DNA of 64,000 nt from Opitutaceae bacterium EW11 (GTDB lineage: Bacteria; Verrucomicrobiota; Verrucomicrobiia; Opitutales; Opitutaceae): assembly GCA_003054665.1 (NCBI GenBank), contig QAYY01000002.1, positions 525,816 to 589,815 on the forward strand, in the 5' to 3' direction. Of the stretch, positions 1 through 8,258 are shown one piece after another. The notes beneath the pieces were generated by a model. That model had not been told where the DNA came from, ran no database searches, and saw only the letters and a list, made by a program, of their open reading frames with translations. The first letter of the stretch is position 1. Each line of letters begins with the position of its first letter. Both the position numbers and the translations under genes were made by a program.

Positions 1-364
1 TGCCGCTCGCCGCGAGGTCAGGCACATGGAACGTCAACACGGCCAAGACGCCGTAGGGCAATGCGCACCACAGGAACCACGGACGGCATTTGCCCCAGCG
101 CGTGCGCGTCTTGTCGATGAGGATGCCCGCGCCCATGTCGTAGACGGCATCCATCACGCGCGTAAACAGGAAGAGCGTGCCGACCGCCGCAACCGGCAGG
201 CCGTAGACATCGGTGTAGAAAAACAGCAGGTAAGTCCCGACCGTGTGAAAGACGAGATTGCTGGCCGTGTCGCCCAGGCCGTAGCTGATCTTCTCAATCC
301 AGCCGACGACACGCGGTTCGCCGGCGACGGAGTTGGCGGGGGGCGTTTCGGTCGAAGCAGGCAT
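1..364 (-). CDS. GPH-family sugar:cation symporter, N-terminal part (cut by window edge)
   Basis: The first 121 residues of a membrane transporter are present; the rest lies left of the window. I read this frame from the reverse complement. After a polar lead of about 25 residues comes the GPH (MelB-like) opening: a Gly-rich helix starting KISYGLGD, a second helix ending LLFFYTD, and the conserved segment TRVMDAVYDMGAG followed by DKTRTRWGKCRPW. That Asp-rich first-cytoplasmic-loop region is the cation and sugar hallmark of melibiose-carrier relatives. It starts only 3 nt after the stop of the sulfatase upstream, so it is the distal gene of the sulfatase/GH3 operon and probably imports the sugar released. 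A full-length relative lies at 30090-31547. The substrate cannot be read from the sequence. Confidence 0.85.
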   Translation of the reverse strand, partial: MPASTETPPANSVAGEPRVVGWIEKISYGLGDTASNLVFHTVGTYLLFFYTDVYGLPVAAVGTLFLFTRVMDAVYDMGAGILIDKTRTRWGKCRPWFLWCALPYGVLAVLTFHVPDLAASG

Positions 365-367
365 GGT

Positions 368-2227
368 CTACGGTTTCTCGGTCTTTGCGCGGCGGGAGGA
401 GAGGCTGCCGTAATCGGCGAGAATGAGGCGTGCGAGACGTGCGTTGTAGTAATCGAAGCCGCCAAACACATCCGACGCGGCCAGGCGACCGAGCAGCAAC
501 GCCAGCGACTTCGGTGCGGTGCGCTCCACTCGGCACAACGCGTCGAGCGCGAACAGACGCAGCTCGGGCCGGTCACCTTGCTCAATCGCGTTCTCGAGTT
601 CGCGCCATGCTTCAGGCGTATCGCCGTGCCGGAGAAGAGCGGCCGCCGCGGTCACGCGCACGACGGCGTCGGTGTCTTGCCGCAAGGTGGTGGAAACGCT
701 CGACGGACCTCCGCGCAACGTGGCGACCGCGGCCCAGTAACGCACGACCGGCAGCGGATCGCGTGCTGCTTCCACGACGCGCGCGTCCGTAGGCGTCGCA
801 CCGAGCTGAAGCTCGTCGAGCAAGTCCAGCAGGCGCGCGAGCGGATAGCGCGCGTCATCCGCAGCGGTGATCGCAGGTGATCCTCCGGCGGCGAACTCGA
901 TCATCATTGGCTCCGGCATGAAACCGGTGTCGCGAATCGCGAGTTGGTGCGCGCGCAACGCGGTGCGCATCTGATGCAGGCGCTCCGTCTGCGAGGGATC
1001 GCGTGCGAGATTGCGCACGTTGTCGGGATCGTTGGCGCAGTCGTAGAGCGCTTCGGCGGGCGATGGCTCGAAGAACGCGCGCTGAGCGGCATTCAGCGCA
1101 CCGGAGCGGAAGTGCAAATCCCACTCGCGCATCGCCGGGGCCTGCCAGAGGAAATCAATCCGTTGGCCCCAGGGGCGATCGGGATAATAGTTGCGCACGT
1201 AGCGGAAGCGTCCGTCCGTGACCGCACGGACGAGATTGTAGCGTTCGTCCATCCGATCGGCGAATTGGAAGATGAACTCCGGCGGCGCGACACGCGCTTG
1301 GCCGGCGAAAGCGCGGCCCTGAAACTGCGCGGCGGGCGGCAGCCCGGCGAGGCTCAGCATCGTGGGTGCGAGGTCGATCAGATGAACGAGTTCGCCGATG
1401 CGTGCGCCAGGCGCGGCGGGCGCGAGATGTGCGAATTTTTTCGGGAATCGCGCGATCAGGGCGACATGGGTGCCCTCTTCGTTGAGAAAACGTTTCGTGC
1501 CCGCGACGGCGCCGCCGTTGTCGGAGTAGTAGAACACAATGGTGTCCTCCGCGAGGCCGTCGGCCTCGAGTTCGGCGAGCACGCGACCGATGGCACGGTC
1601 GGCGGCGGAGACGGCATCGTAGTATTGGGCGACGTCAGCGCGGACGACCGCGGTGTCGGGCAAATAGGCCGGCACGCGCACTTTCGCGGGATCGGTCGTC
1701 AGAGCCCGTCGAGTGGCGAGTGCGACCTCGTGCGACTCCATGAAGTTGAATACGGCGAAGAACGGCTGGCCCGCTCGGCGGTGACGCCAGTGCGCGTGCG
1801 CACCATCCTCGTCCCACGCCGCCGCCCACGGCGTCGAGGTGTTGTAATCCGTCTTGGCGTTGTTTGTGCAAAAATAGCCGGCAGCGCGGAGGAACTCAGG
1901 GAAGAAACGCACGCCTTCCGGCAGCGGACGTGCGCTGCGCATGTGTTGTGTGCCAAGTCCGTTCGCAAAGCGGCCGGTAATGATCGTGCTGCGCGAAGGC
2001 GCGCAAACGGGTGCGGTGTAGACTTTGTCGAAGACGATGCCCTCCTTCGCGAGGCGATCCAAGGCGGGCGTGCGTGCGAGCGGATCGCCATAGGCGCCGA
2101 CGAAACGCGGCGAGTTGTCCTCGCTGACGACCCAGAGAATGTTCGGGCGCGTCAGCTCAGCCGCGTGCACGGCGGCGGCCAGCGTGAAGAGTGTCGCCAG
2201 GGCGCCGATGATTCGGGGAGCATGCAT
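368..2227 (-). CDS. Secreted Cys-type sulfatase (S1) with C-terminal HEAT-like repeats
   Basis: Residues 1-23 form a Sec signal peptide ending in AAVHAAE. The alkaline-phosphatase-fold sulfatase domain follows, with a metal-binding start (NILWVVSEDNSP) and the formylglycine signature PVCAPSRS, placing the modified Cys at residue 75. The metal site SDNGG and a later His-containing loop (NEEGTHV) are also visible. The enzyme should hydrolyse sulfate esters from a glycan in the periplasm or outside the cell after an FGly-generating maturase, not seen here, converts Cys75. Residues about 455-610 are an Ala/Leu-rich helical region with HEAT-like periodicity (RYWAAVATL, VRVTAAAALLRHG), unusual as a sulfatase tail. 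It lies 23 nt after the preceding sulfatase and 3 nt before the transporter. The sulfated substrate is unknown. Confidence 0.9.
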   Translation of the reverse strand: MHAPRIIGALATLFTLAAAVHAAELTRPNILWVVSEDNSPRFVGAYGDPLARTPALDRLAKEGIVFDKVYTAPVCAPSRSTIITGRFANGLGTQHMRSARPLPEGVRFFPEFLRAAGYFCTNNAKTDYNTSTPWAAAWDEDGAHAHWRHRRAGQPFFAVFNFMESHEVALATRRALTTDPAKVRVPAYLPDTAVVRADVAQYYDAVSAADRAIGRVLAELEADGLAEDTIVFYYSDNGGAVAGTKRFLNEEGTHVALIARFPKKFAHLAPAAPGARIGELVHLIDLAPTMLSLAGLPPAAQFQGRAFAGQARVAPPEFIFQFADRMDERYNLVRAVTDGRFRYVRNYYPDRPWGQRIDFLWQAPAMREWDLHFRSGALNAAQRAFFEPSPAEALYDCANDPDNVRNLARDPSQTERLHQMRTALRAHQLAIRDTGFMPEPMMIEFAAGGSPAITAADDARYPLARLLDLLDELQLGATPTDARVVEAARDPLPVVRYWAAVATLRGGPSSVSTTLRQDTDAVVRVTAAAALLRHGDTPEAWRELENAIEQGDRPELRLFALDALCRVERTAPKSLALLLGRLAASDVFGGFDYYNARLARLILADYGSLSSRRAKTEKP

Positions 2228-2250
2228 AGGTAGCGCGCTGGAGCGCGAGG

Positions 2251-3720
2251 TTAGCGGTCTTCATCCGGAATGTAGCCCGGCGAACGTTTAGGGAACCAAG
2301 GGCGACGTTCCGGTCGGCCCAACGCCGGACGCGGCTGCAGCGCGGCGTGGAGCTGCTCGGCCAGTTCCGCGATAACGGACGCGTAGGCAGGATCTCCGGC
2401 GAGGTTGTGCTGCTCGGCGGGATCGTTGACGTGGTCGTAGAGTTCCTTGCCGTCGGCCCCGGCAGCGCCCCATTCGTGATAGGCCCAACGATCCGTGCGT
2501 ATCGCGGTGCCGGTGGATGTCTGCGAGAACGCGGCGTGCGGCCATGGCGTATCGGGGCGGGTGAGGAGCGGCACCAGACTGCGGCCGGCGAGACCTGCGG
2601 GTGCTGGGACGTGTGCAAGCTCGGTGATGGTTGGGTAGAGGTCCACGAACTCGACTGGATGGACCGCCGCGCCATGGGCACGACCGGGTGCGGCGATGAT
2701 GAGGGGAGTGCGGATGGATTCCTCGAAGAGGCGCTGCTTCCACCATTGGCCGTGTTCGCCGAGCAGGAAACCGTGGTCGCTCACGAAGACGACGATCGTG
2801 TTGTCGGCAAGGCCGAGGCGTTCGAGTTCCTCGAGCACGCGGCCAACCTGCGCGTCGACGAAGGAAATCGCGGCGTAGTAGCCGCGGATGATGAGGCGCT
2901 GTTGTTTCGGCGTGAGGCCGGCGAACAGTGGGGTGCCAAACGCCGGTGCGGGCACGTTCCGCAAGCTCTCCGTGGGGTCGGCGGGCGCGGGAATCGCGTC
3001 GAGCGGATAGAGGTCGAAGTATTTCTTCGGTGCGACGAACGGCAGGTGCGGGCGGTAGAAGCCCACGCCGAGGAAGAATGGCTGGCCGGAGGCTTTGAAG
3101 CGCGCGAGTTCGCGGATCGCCATGGTGGCAACCCAACCGTCGGTCTGTTCCTCGTCGGGGCCGTCGTCGATGCGGTAAGCGAGCGCGCCTCCGATGGGGA
3201 CTTGCGGCGTGAAATTGATGAGCCGGTCCTTGTTCTCGGTATCGCGCCCGAACGGATTGACCGTTTTGTCCCACGAGATCGGGTCGTCGCTGCCAGGCGA
3301 GCCGATCTCGGAGGGGACACCGTAGTGATAGATCTTTCCGATGCGGACCGCTTCATAGCCGTGGCGTCGGAACAACTGGGGCAGCGTGACGACGTCGGGC
3401 GTGGTGGAGCGGAAGTGCGTGTCGAGGTCGTAGATCTTGATCTGGTCGGGCCGAAGTCCGGTGAGCATCGAGGCACGGCTCGGGTTGCAGAGCGGAAACT
3501 GGCAGTAGGCGTGATCGAAGCGCACGCCGCGCTGCGCGAGGCGGTCGATGTTGGGCGACTTGACCAAGGGATGTCCGTAGGTCCCGAGGTTGTTGTTCAG
3601 GTCATCCGACATGATGAGCAGCACGTTCGGGCCGCGCGCGGCGGGTGCCGCGGGTTGGGCGACGGCGGAGAGACACGAGGCGACGACGCAGACGAGCGCG
3701 AGCGGATGCAGGGGCTTCAT
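2251..3720 (-). CDS. Secreted sulfatase, iduronate-2-sulfatase-like
   Basis: A 489-residue secreted sulfatase. A signal peptide (LALVCVVASCLSAVAQ) is followed by the fold start NVLLIMSDDLNNNLGTYGHP, which binds the calcium ion. The FGly motif PLCNPSRAS places the modified Cys at residue 78. Later motifs typical of the iduronate-2-sulfatase-like branch are the KIYH and VPIGGA region, VGFYRPHLPF, and VSDHGFLLGEHGQW, which holds the conserved Asp-His pair. Iduronate-2-sulfatase relatives are common in marine and gut glycan degraders and act on several sugars, so the exact sugar is not assigned. It lies 18 nt downstream of the beta-PGM/GH3 fusion gene and 23 nt upstream of the next sulfatase, so the set is almost certainly co-transcribed. 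Confidence 0.92.
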   Translation of the reverse strand: MKPLHPLALVCVVASCLSAVAQPAAPAARGPNVLLIMSDDLNNNLGTYGHPLVKSPNIDRLAQRGVRFDHAYCQFPLCNPSRASMLTGLRPDQIKIYDLDTHFRSTTPDVVTLPQLFRRHGYEAVRIGKIYHYGVPSEIGSPGSDDPISWDKTVNPFGRDTENKDRLINFTPQVPIGGALAYRIDDGPDEEQTDGWVATMAIRELARFKASGQPFFLGVGFYRPHLPFVAPKKYFDLYPLDAIPAPADPTESLRNVPAPAFGTPLFAGLTPKQQRLIIRGYYAAISFVDAQVGRVLEELERLGLADNTIVVFVSDHGFLLGEHGQWWKQRLFEESIRTPLIIAAPGRAHGAAVHPVEFVDLYPTITELAHVPAPAGLAGRSLVPLLTRPDTPWPHAAFSQTSTGTAIRTDRWAYHEWGAAGADGKELYDHVNDPAEQHNLAGDPAYASVIAELAEQLHAALQPRPALGRPERRPWFPKRSPGYIPDEDR

Positions 3721-3738
3721 TGCGGAATGGAGTTGGCG

Positions 3739-6165
3739 TCAGAGTTTGGCGTCCCAGTAGCCGCAGAACGGATCGATCGGGCTGATGCCGGTGAACCGCG
3801 AGCGGCCGAACAGTTTTTCGACGATGGCTTCCACGACGTAGCTGTTGCTCGTGTAGCCGTTGATGAACGTCTTCACCTGAGGCACATCCTGGAGGTGGTA
3901 AGGGTTGTCGATGGAAATGAAGAGCGTGGGCACTTCCGTGACGTAGCGTGGTGCGTCGAACGCGAGACGCAGTCCCCAATTCAGTCGCACGACAGTTTGG
4001 TTGCTCGCGGTTTTAAGGCTCGCGAAATAGATGACGAGGTCGTGAGAGGCACGCATCGCGGCGCTGGATCTCAGCGCCGCGTTCGCGGGGGCGCCGGGGT
4101 CGAAGACCTCGACGACGCAGCCGGCTGCGCGCAGCAATTCGATCAGGCGCGAGGCGTTGCCACCGCCGTTATCGAGGTAGCCGCCTTTGTCTCCGAGCAC
4201 GTGAATCAGCACGCGGCGGTGACGCACGGGCGAGATCGGCAGCAGATTTTGCGTGTCCTTGACGAGGGTGACCGCGCGGTCGGCGCATTCGCGCGCCCAA
4301 CGTTCGTGTTCGGCGCAGCGCAAGACCGAGAGCGCCTCCGGCGGCGGCACGAGCGTGCCGTCCCGCTGCTGGCGGTGCAGCCCGAGGGACGCCTTGAGTG
4401 CGAGGATGCGGAGCACGGCTTCGTCGAGGCGAGCATCGCTGAGCAAGCCATCGCGAAGGCCTTCGCGCATGAACGCGAGGTCTTCCTTCAGGTCGACGGT
4501 GAACAAGAACATGTCGCAGCCGATCTCGATCGCCGTCGGCACGGCGCGGCGGCGCGGCATCGAGGTGGTCATGCCTACCATGTTGGTGGCGTCGGTGACG
4601 ATGACGCCGTTGAAGCCGAGCTGGCCGCGCAGGAGGTGGCGGTTCAATTCCGGCGACAGCGTCGAAGGGAGAATCTGCGCGTCGGTCAGGCCGGGTGAAA
4701 AATGGCGCGAGTAGGCTGGGAGCGCGATGTGCGCCGCCATGATCGTGGCGGCTCCGGCTTCGATGGCTGCACGGTAAACCTCGCCGTAAGTGCGGTCCCA
4801 TTCTTCGACCGGGAGATTGTTGACCGTAGCGTGCAGGTGCTGGTCACGAGCGTCGACGCCGTCGCCGGGCCAGTGTTTCACCGAGGCCGCGAGTCCTCCC
4901 TCGTGCAAGCCGCGGAGAACGGCGCGCACCATGCGCGCCACCCGCGTCGGATCGGAACCGAAGGTGCGGATGTTCGTGATTGGATTCTGGCACGTGAAAT
5001 CGATATCGGCGACCGGCGCGAAAGCCCAGTTGCACCCAACCGCGCGCCCCTCGCGCCCACAGACGAGACCGAGGCGATACGCATGCTCTTCGTCGTCGGT
5101 CGCGGCGACGCCGAGCGGCGCGGAGAAACGCGTGCCGTCGTCCGCGATGCCGATGCCGCCTTGTTCGAGGTTAGCAGCGAGCAGGAGCGGAATGCTCGAG
5201 CGCGATTGCAGGTGCCGATGCAGGCGCTGGGCTACTTCGCCTTTGCGCGGGCGCAGCATGAGGCCGCCGGGTTTGAGTAACTCGAACATGCGGTCGAGCG
5301 ACGCCTCGGTTTCGTCCTCCCTCACCACGAGGCAGAAAAGTTGGCCGATTTTCTCGTCGATCGACATCGCCGCGTGCGTGGAGCGGACCCAATCGAGATC
5401 CTCGGGCGTGAGGTGAAAAGGTTCGGCGGCAAAATCGATGTTCGGCACCCTGACCGCAGGCGCGGGCTGAAACAGATCGTTCATGGAAAATTGAGCCAGG
5501 CCGGGCACGACGACATCCGCTCCGTCGAGTCCCGCGGCGTGACCGATGCCCACGGCGTACATGCCAGCGCGTTTGGCAGCGAGGATCCCGGCAGCGGCGT
5601 CTTCAAACACCACGCAATCCGCCGGCGCGACGCCGAGCGCGCGGGCGCCGAGCAGGAAAACCTCGGGGTCCGGCTTCGATGCCGAGATGCACGTGCCGTC
5701 GATGACGGCGTCGAACAGGTGCGCGATGTCGAGACGTTCGAGGACGAACGCGGCGTTGCGGCTCGAGGAGCCGAGGGCGACTTTCACGCCGCGGCGGTGG
5801 AGTTCCGCGAGGCACGCGCGGGCTCCGGGTAAGGCGCTCTCAGGAACCAGTTCGCCGAGCAATGCCTGATACCAGCGGTTTTTCCGCTCGGCCATCGCCG
5901 TCTTCTCCGCGGCGCTGGCGGTGCGGCCGCCGTGGCGAAGGAGAATTTCCAACGATTCCAGGCGGCTCACGCCCTTCAACGCCTCGTTCGCCGACTCTGG
6001 GAAATCGAAACCGAGCTCCTGCGCGAGTTGGCGCCATGCGCGGTAGTGGAATGCCGCCGTATCGACGAGCACGCCATCGAGATCGAAGATCGCGGCGCGG
6101 TAGGCGGAACGCGGTGGCGCACAGGTGACCGGTGAGGACGCGACGGAAGAAGCGGAGGCGGACAT
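3739..6165 (-). CDS. Beta-phosphoglucomutase-like HAD domain fused to GH3 (NagZ-type) domain
   Basis: An 808-residue two-domain protein without an obvious signal peptide, so probably cytoplasmic. Residues 22-235 are a HAD phosphatase-fold beta-PGM: nucleophile and acid in FDLDGVLVDT (Asp28, Asp30), GSSSRNA for motif II, Lys in SASKPDPEVF, and VVFEDAAAG for motif IV. Residues about 250-808 are GH3. KHWPGDG at 430-436 is followed by an Asp-Gln-His (Asp441, His443) matching the Asp-His acid/base dyad of NagZ-type GH3 enzymes. The nucleophile is Asp525 in VIVTDA. GH3 enzymes with that dyad can be retaining phosphorylases that release beta-sugar-1-phosphates, the substrate class of beta-PGM. The frame stays open to 6387; I chose ATG at 6165 because the upstream part is Arg/Cys-rich and unlike protein. 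Confidence 0.9.
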   Translation of the reverse strand: MSASASSVASSPVTCAPPRSAYRAAIFDLDGVLVDTAAFHYRAWRQLAQELGFDFPESANEALKGVSRLESLEILLRHGGRTASAAEKTAMAERKNRWYQALLGELVPESALPGARACLAELHRRGVKVALGSSSRNAAFVLERLDIAHLFDAVIDGTCISASKPDPEVFLLGARALGVAPADCVVFEDAAAGILAAKRAGMYAVGIGHAAGLDGADVVVPGLAQFSMNDLFQPAPAVRVPNIDFAAEPFHLTPEDLDWVRSTHAAMSIDEKIGQLFCLVVREDETEASLDRMFELLKPGGLMLRPRKGEVAQRLHRHLQSRSSIPLLLAANLEQGGIGIADDGTRFSAPLGVAATDDEEHAYRLGLVCGREGRAVGCNWAFAPVADIDFTCQNPITNIRTFGSDPTRVARMVRAVLRGLHEGGLAASVKHWPGDGVDARDQHLHATVNNLPVEEWDRTYGEVYRAAIEAGAATIMAAHIALPAYSRHFSPGLTDAQILPSTLSPELNRHLLRGQLGFNGVIVTDATNMVGMTTSMPRRRAVPTAIEIGCDMFLFTVDLKEDLAFMREGLRDGLLSDARLDEAVLRILALKASLGLHRQQRDGTLVPPPEALSVLRCAEHERWARECADRAVTLVKDTQNLLPISPVRHRRVLIHVLGDKGGYLDNGGGNASRLIELLRAAGCVVEVFDPGAPANAALRSSAAMRASHDLVIYFASLKTASNQTVVRLNWGLRLAFDAPRYVTEVPTLFISIDNPYHLQDVPQVKTFINGYTSNSYVVEAIVEKLFGRSRFTGISPIDPFCGYWDAKL

Positions 6166-6185
6166 GTGAAGGACTGGGCGGCGGC

Positions 6186-6422
6186 TCAATGCGAGTGCCG
6201 ACGAAAGGTCGCAGCAGGCGCGACGAAGAGCTCGGGCGAAGGAGTCGCATCGACGTTCCGCAGGCCTTCCTCGCCGGGAAAATTCGTGAATGGAGAGAGG
6301 ACCTGCGCGGCGCCTTTCGCCCGCACGAGCCGCGCATCGCGCGCCGGCGTCAGCCCGGACGCATCGTTCGCCCAGCGGTCTTCGCACGCGGCCACAGAGG
6401 GAGCGGATCGAAGTGGATTCAC
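6186..6422 (-). CDS. Small hypothetical ORF, start overlapping the sulfatase stop
   Basis: A 78-codon frame whose ATG overlaps the stop of the upstream sulfatase gene as ATGA (6422-6419), the spacing normally seen with translational coupling. It ends 21 nt before the chosen start of the beta-PGM/GH3 gene. I recognise no domain. The C-terminal half (SPFTNFPGEEGLRNVD) looks moderately protein-like, while the N-terminal half is low complexity. In DNA this GC-rich, open frames of this size arise by chance, so it may be only intergenic sequence or a remnant of a longer gene. The overlap is the only positive evidence. Confidence 0.22.
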   Translation of the reverse strand: MNPLRSAPSVAACEDRWANDASGLTPARDARLVRAKGAAQVLSPFTNFPGEEGLRNVDATPSPELFVAPAATFRRHSH

Positions 6423-8050
6423 GGGTGCCGGGGTGGCGCGTCAGTTGCCGGTGCGGTGCCGGGTTTGACCATTTGAAGGTGGGCCGGGTATTGGGTCTTG
6501 ATGCCGAACCAGTCGTCCGGGATCTGCTCCGGCACCTTGAGTTCGCGGCGCAACCGGGAGAGCGACGCCATCAGCTCCTTCTGCGTCTCCGCGTAGCGCT
6601 CCTCGCCGAAGACGCTCGTCATCTCGTGCGGGTCGAGGTTGAGGTCGAAGAGCTCCCAATACTCCTCGCCGCTGGCATCCGGCGGAACCGGAAAATGCAC
6701 GAGCTTGTATCGATCGGTGACGACGCCGTAGTGCGGACGCACGCGGTGAAACGCCGGATACTCGAAATACTGAAAGTAGAACGCCGTACGCCAATCCGCC
6801 GGCCGCTCGCCGCGCAACAGCGGCACAAAACTGCGCCCCTGCATCTCCGGTGGCACGGCGAGTCCTGCGGCGTCGAGGAATGTCTCGGCGAAGTCGACGT
6901 TCGATACGATGTCGCGCACGACACCGCCGGGCTTCGCGACCGCCGGCCAGCGCACCAGCAGCGGCGTGCGGGAGGATTCCTCAAAGATCCAGCGCTTGTC
7001 GAACCAGCCGTGTTCGCCGAGGAAGAATCCTTGATCGGACGAATAGACCACGATCGTGTTCTCGGCGAGACCCTCGCGATCGAGATAGTCGAGGAGGCGG
7101 CCGACGCTCTCGTCAACCGCGCGAATGCACGCGAGGTAGTCGTGCATGTAGCGCTGGTATTTCCAACGCACGAGGTCGCGACCTTGGAGATTAGCGGCAC
7201 GAAACGCTTCGTTGCGCGGACCGTAGTAGGCGTCCCACTCACGGCGCTGTTCGTCGGTGAGACGGGCTGGCGGGGCGAATTTGAGATCCACGTCGTTCAG
7301 CGTGTTCGCGATCATCATGTCCTGCCCTTTTTCCGCCGCGCCGCGGCCCGCGTAGTTGTCGAACAGCGTTGTCGGTTCCTCGTAGCGGCGATCGCCGTCG
7401 GCGTTGAGGTGGCGCAGTGCCGGCATCCACGAGCGGTGCGGCGCTTTGTGGTGCGTCATGAGGAGAAACGGTTTCGATTTGTCCCGGTTCTCAAGCCACT
7501 CGATCGAGCGATCGGTGATGACATCGGTGACGTACCCAGGCTCGATGATCTTCTCGCCGTTGCGGATCATCGGCGCGTTGTAGTAGTCGCCCTGGCCCGG
7601 GAGGATTTGCCAGTGATCGAAGCCGGTCGGGTCGGACTCGAGGTGCCACTTGCCGACCACGGCGGTCTGGTAGCCGGCGTCGTGGAGCAATCGGGGGAAC
7701 GTGGTCAGCTTGTTGTCGAAGACCTTGTTCGAGTTGTTCACGAAACCGTTCACGTGGTTGTAGAGGCCCGTGAGCATTGTGGCGCGACTCGGGCCGCAGA
7801 GCGGGTTGGGCACGAGGCAGCGGTCGAAGCGCACGCCCTCGCGCCCGAGGCGGTCGATGTTGGGCGTTTCGATGAGTTTCCGCCCGTCACCGTAAGCACT
7901 GACCGCCTGCCAGGCGTGGTCGTCGGAAAAAATAAAGACGATGTTCGGACGCTTGATCGGGATCGACGCGTGGCTTGCCTCGGCGGCGGACGAAAGCGCT
8001 GATCCGCCGAAGGCGAGGGCGAGGGCGAGCAAATGCGAGGCACGAATCAT
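6419..8050 (-). CDS. Secreted Cys-type sulfatase, N-acetylglucosamine-6-sulfatase-like
   Basis: A 543-residue sulfatase with a signal peptide at residues 1-25 (ASHLLALALAFGG). The mature fold starts NIVFIFSDDHAWQAVSAYG, followed by the FGly motif NPLCGPSRATML with the modified Cys at residue 85. KWHLESDPTGFDHW supplies the active-site Lys-x-His, and SSDQGFFLGEHGWFDKR the second metal and His set. This combination is typical of the S1 branch around N-acetylglucosamine-6-sulfatases and mucin-desulfating enzymes; substrate assignment remains a guess. The frame extends to 8473, but ATG at 8050 is chosen because it is followed directly by the signal peptide. It is the first gene of the leftward operon and faces the cytochrome gene at 8259 across a 208-nt divergent intergenic region. 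Confidence 0.92.
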   Translation of the reverse strand: MIRASHLLALALAFGGSALSSAAEASHASIPIKRPNIVFIFSDDHAWQAVSAYGDGRKLIETPNIDRLGREGVRFDRCLVPNPLCGPSRATMLTGLYNHVNGFVNNSNKVFDNKLTTFPRLLHDAGYQTAVVGKWHLESDPTGFDHWQILPGQGDYYNAPMIRNGEKIIEPGYVTDVITDRSIEWLENRDKSKPFLLMTHHKAPHRSWMPALRHLNADGDRRYEEPTTLFDNYAGRGAAEKGQDMMIANTLNDVDLKFAPPARLTDEQRREWDAYYGPRNEAFRAANLQGRDLVRWKYQRYMHDYLACIRAVDESVGRLLDYLDREGLAENTIVVYSSDQGFFLGEHGWFDKRWIFEESSRTPLLVRWPAVAKPGGVVRDIVSNVDFAETFLDAAGLAVPPEMQGRSFVPLLRGERPADWRTAFYFQYFEYPAFHRVRPHYGVVTDRYKLVHFPVPPDASGEEYWELFDLNLDPHEMTSVFGEERYAETQKELMASLSRLRRELKVPEQIPDDWFGIKTQYPAHLQMVKPGTAPATDAPPRHP

Positions 8051-8258
8051 GGGGAACGGCGGGTGGACCGGGGTGGCGGGCGAACGGGGTGGGGTGAGCG
8101 AAGACGGGAGCATAACGGCTCCGGCGGCGGCGCGCGACGCCGGCAGTGAACTGCGCTTCAAAAATCGCCGCAACGGAACGATTCTGTTGTGAATAGGGCC
8201 GTCTCGAGCAGTTGGGGTTTGCGTTGCGGTCGGGAACGCTAGTAGCCGTCGCACTCGC

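Noticed and set aside
944..2233. Long plus-strand open frame opposite the first sulfatase
   Set aside because: It is an antisense shadow of a gene with a signal peptide and intact sulfatase motifs; its composition is Arg/Gly-rich and shows no domain.
2347..4698. 783-codon plus-strand frame
   Set aside because: Spans the reverse of two well-supported genes and their gap; GC-rich third positions keep the antisense frame open.
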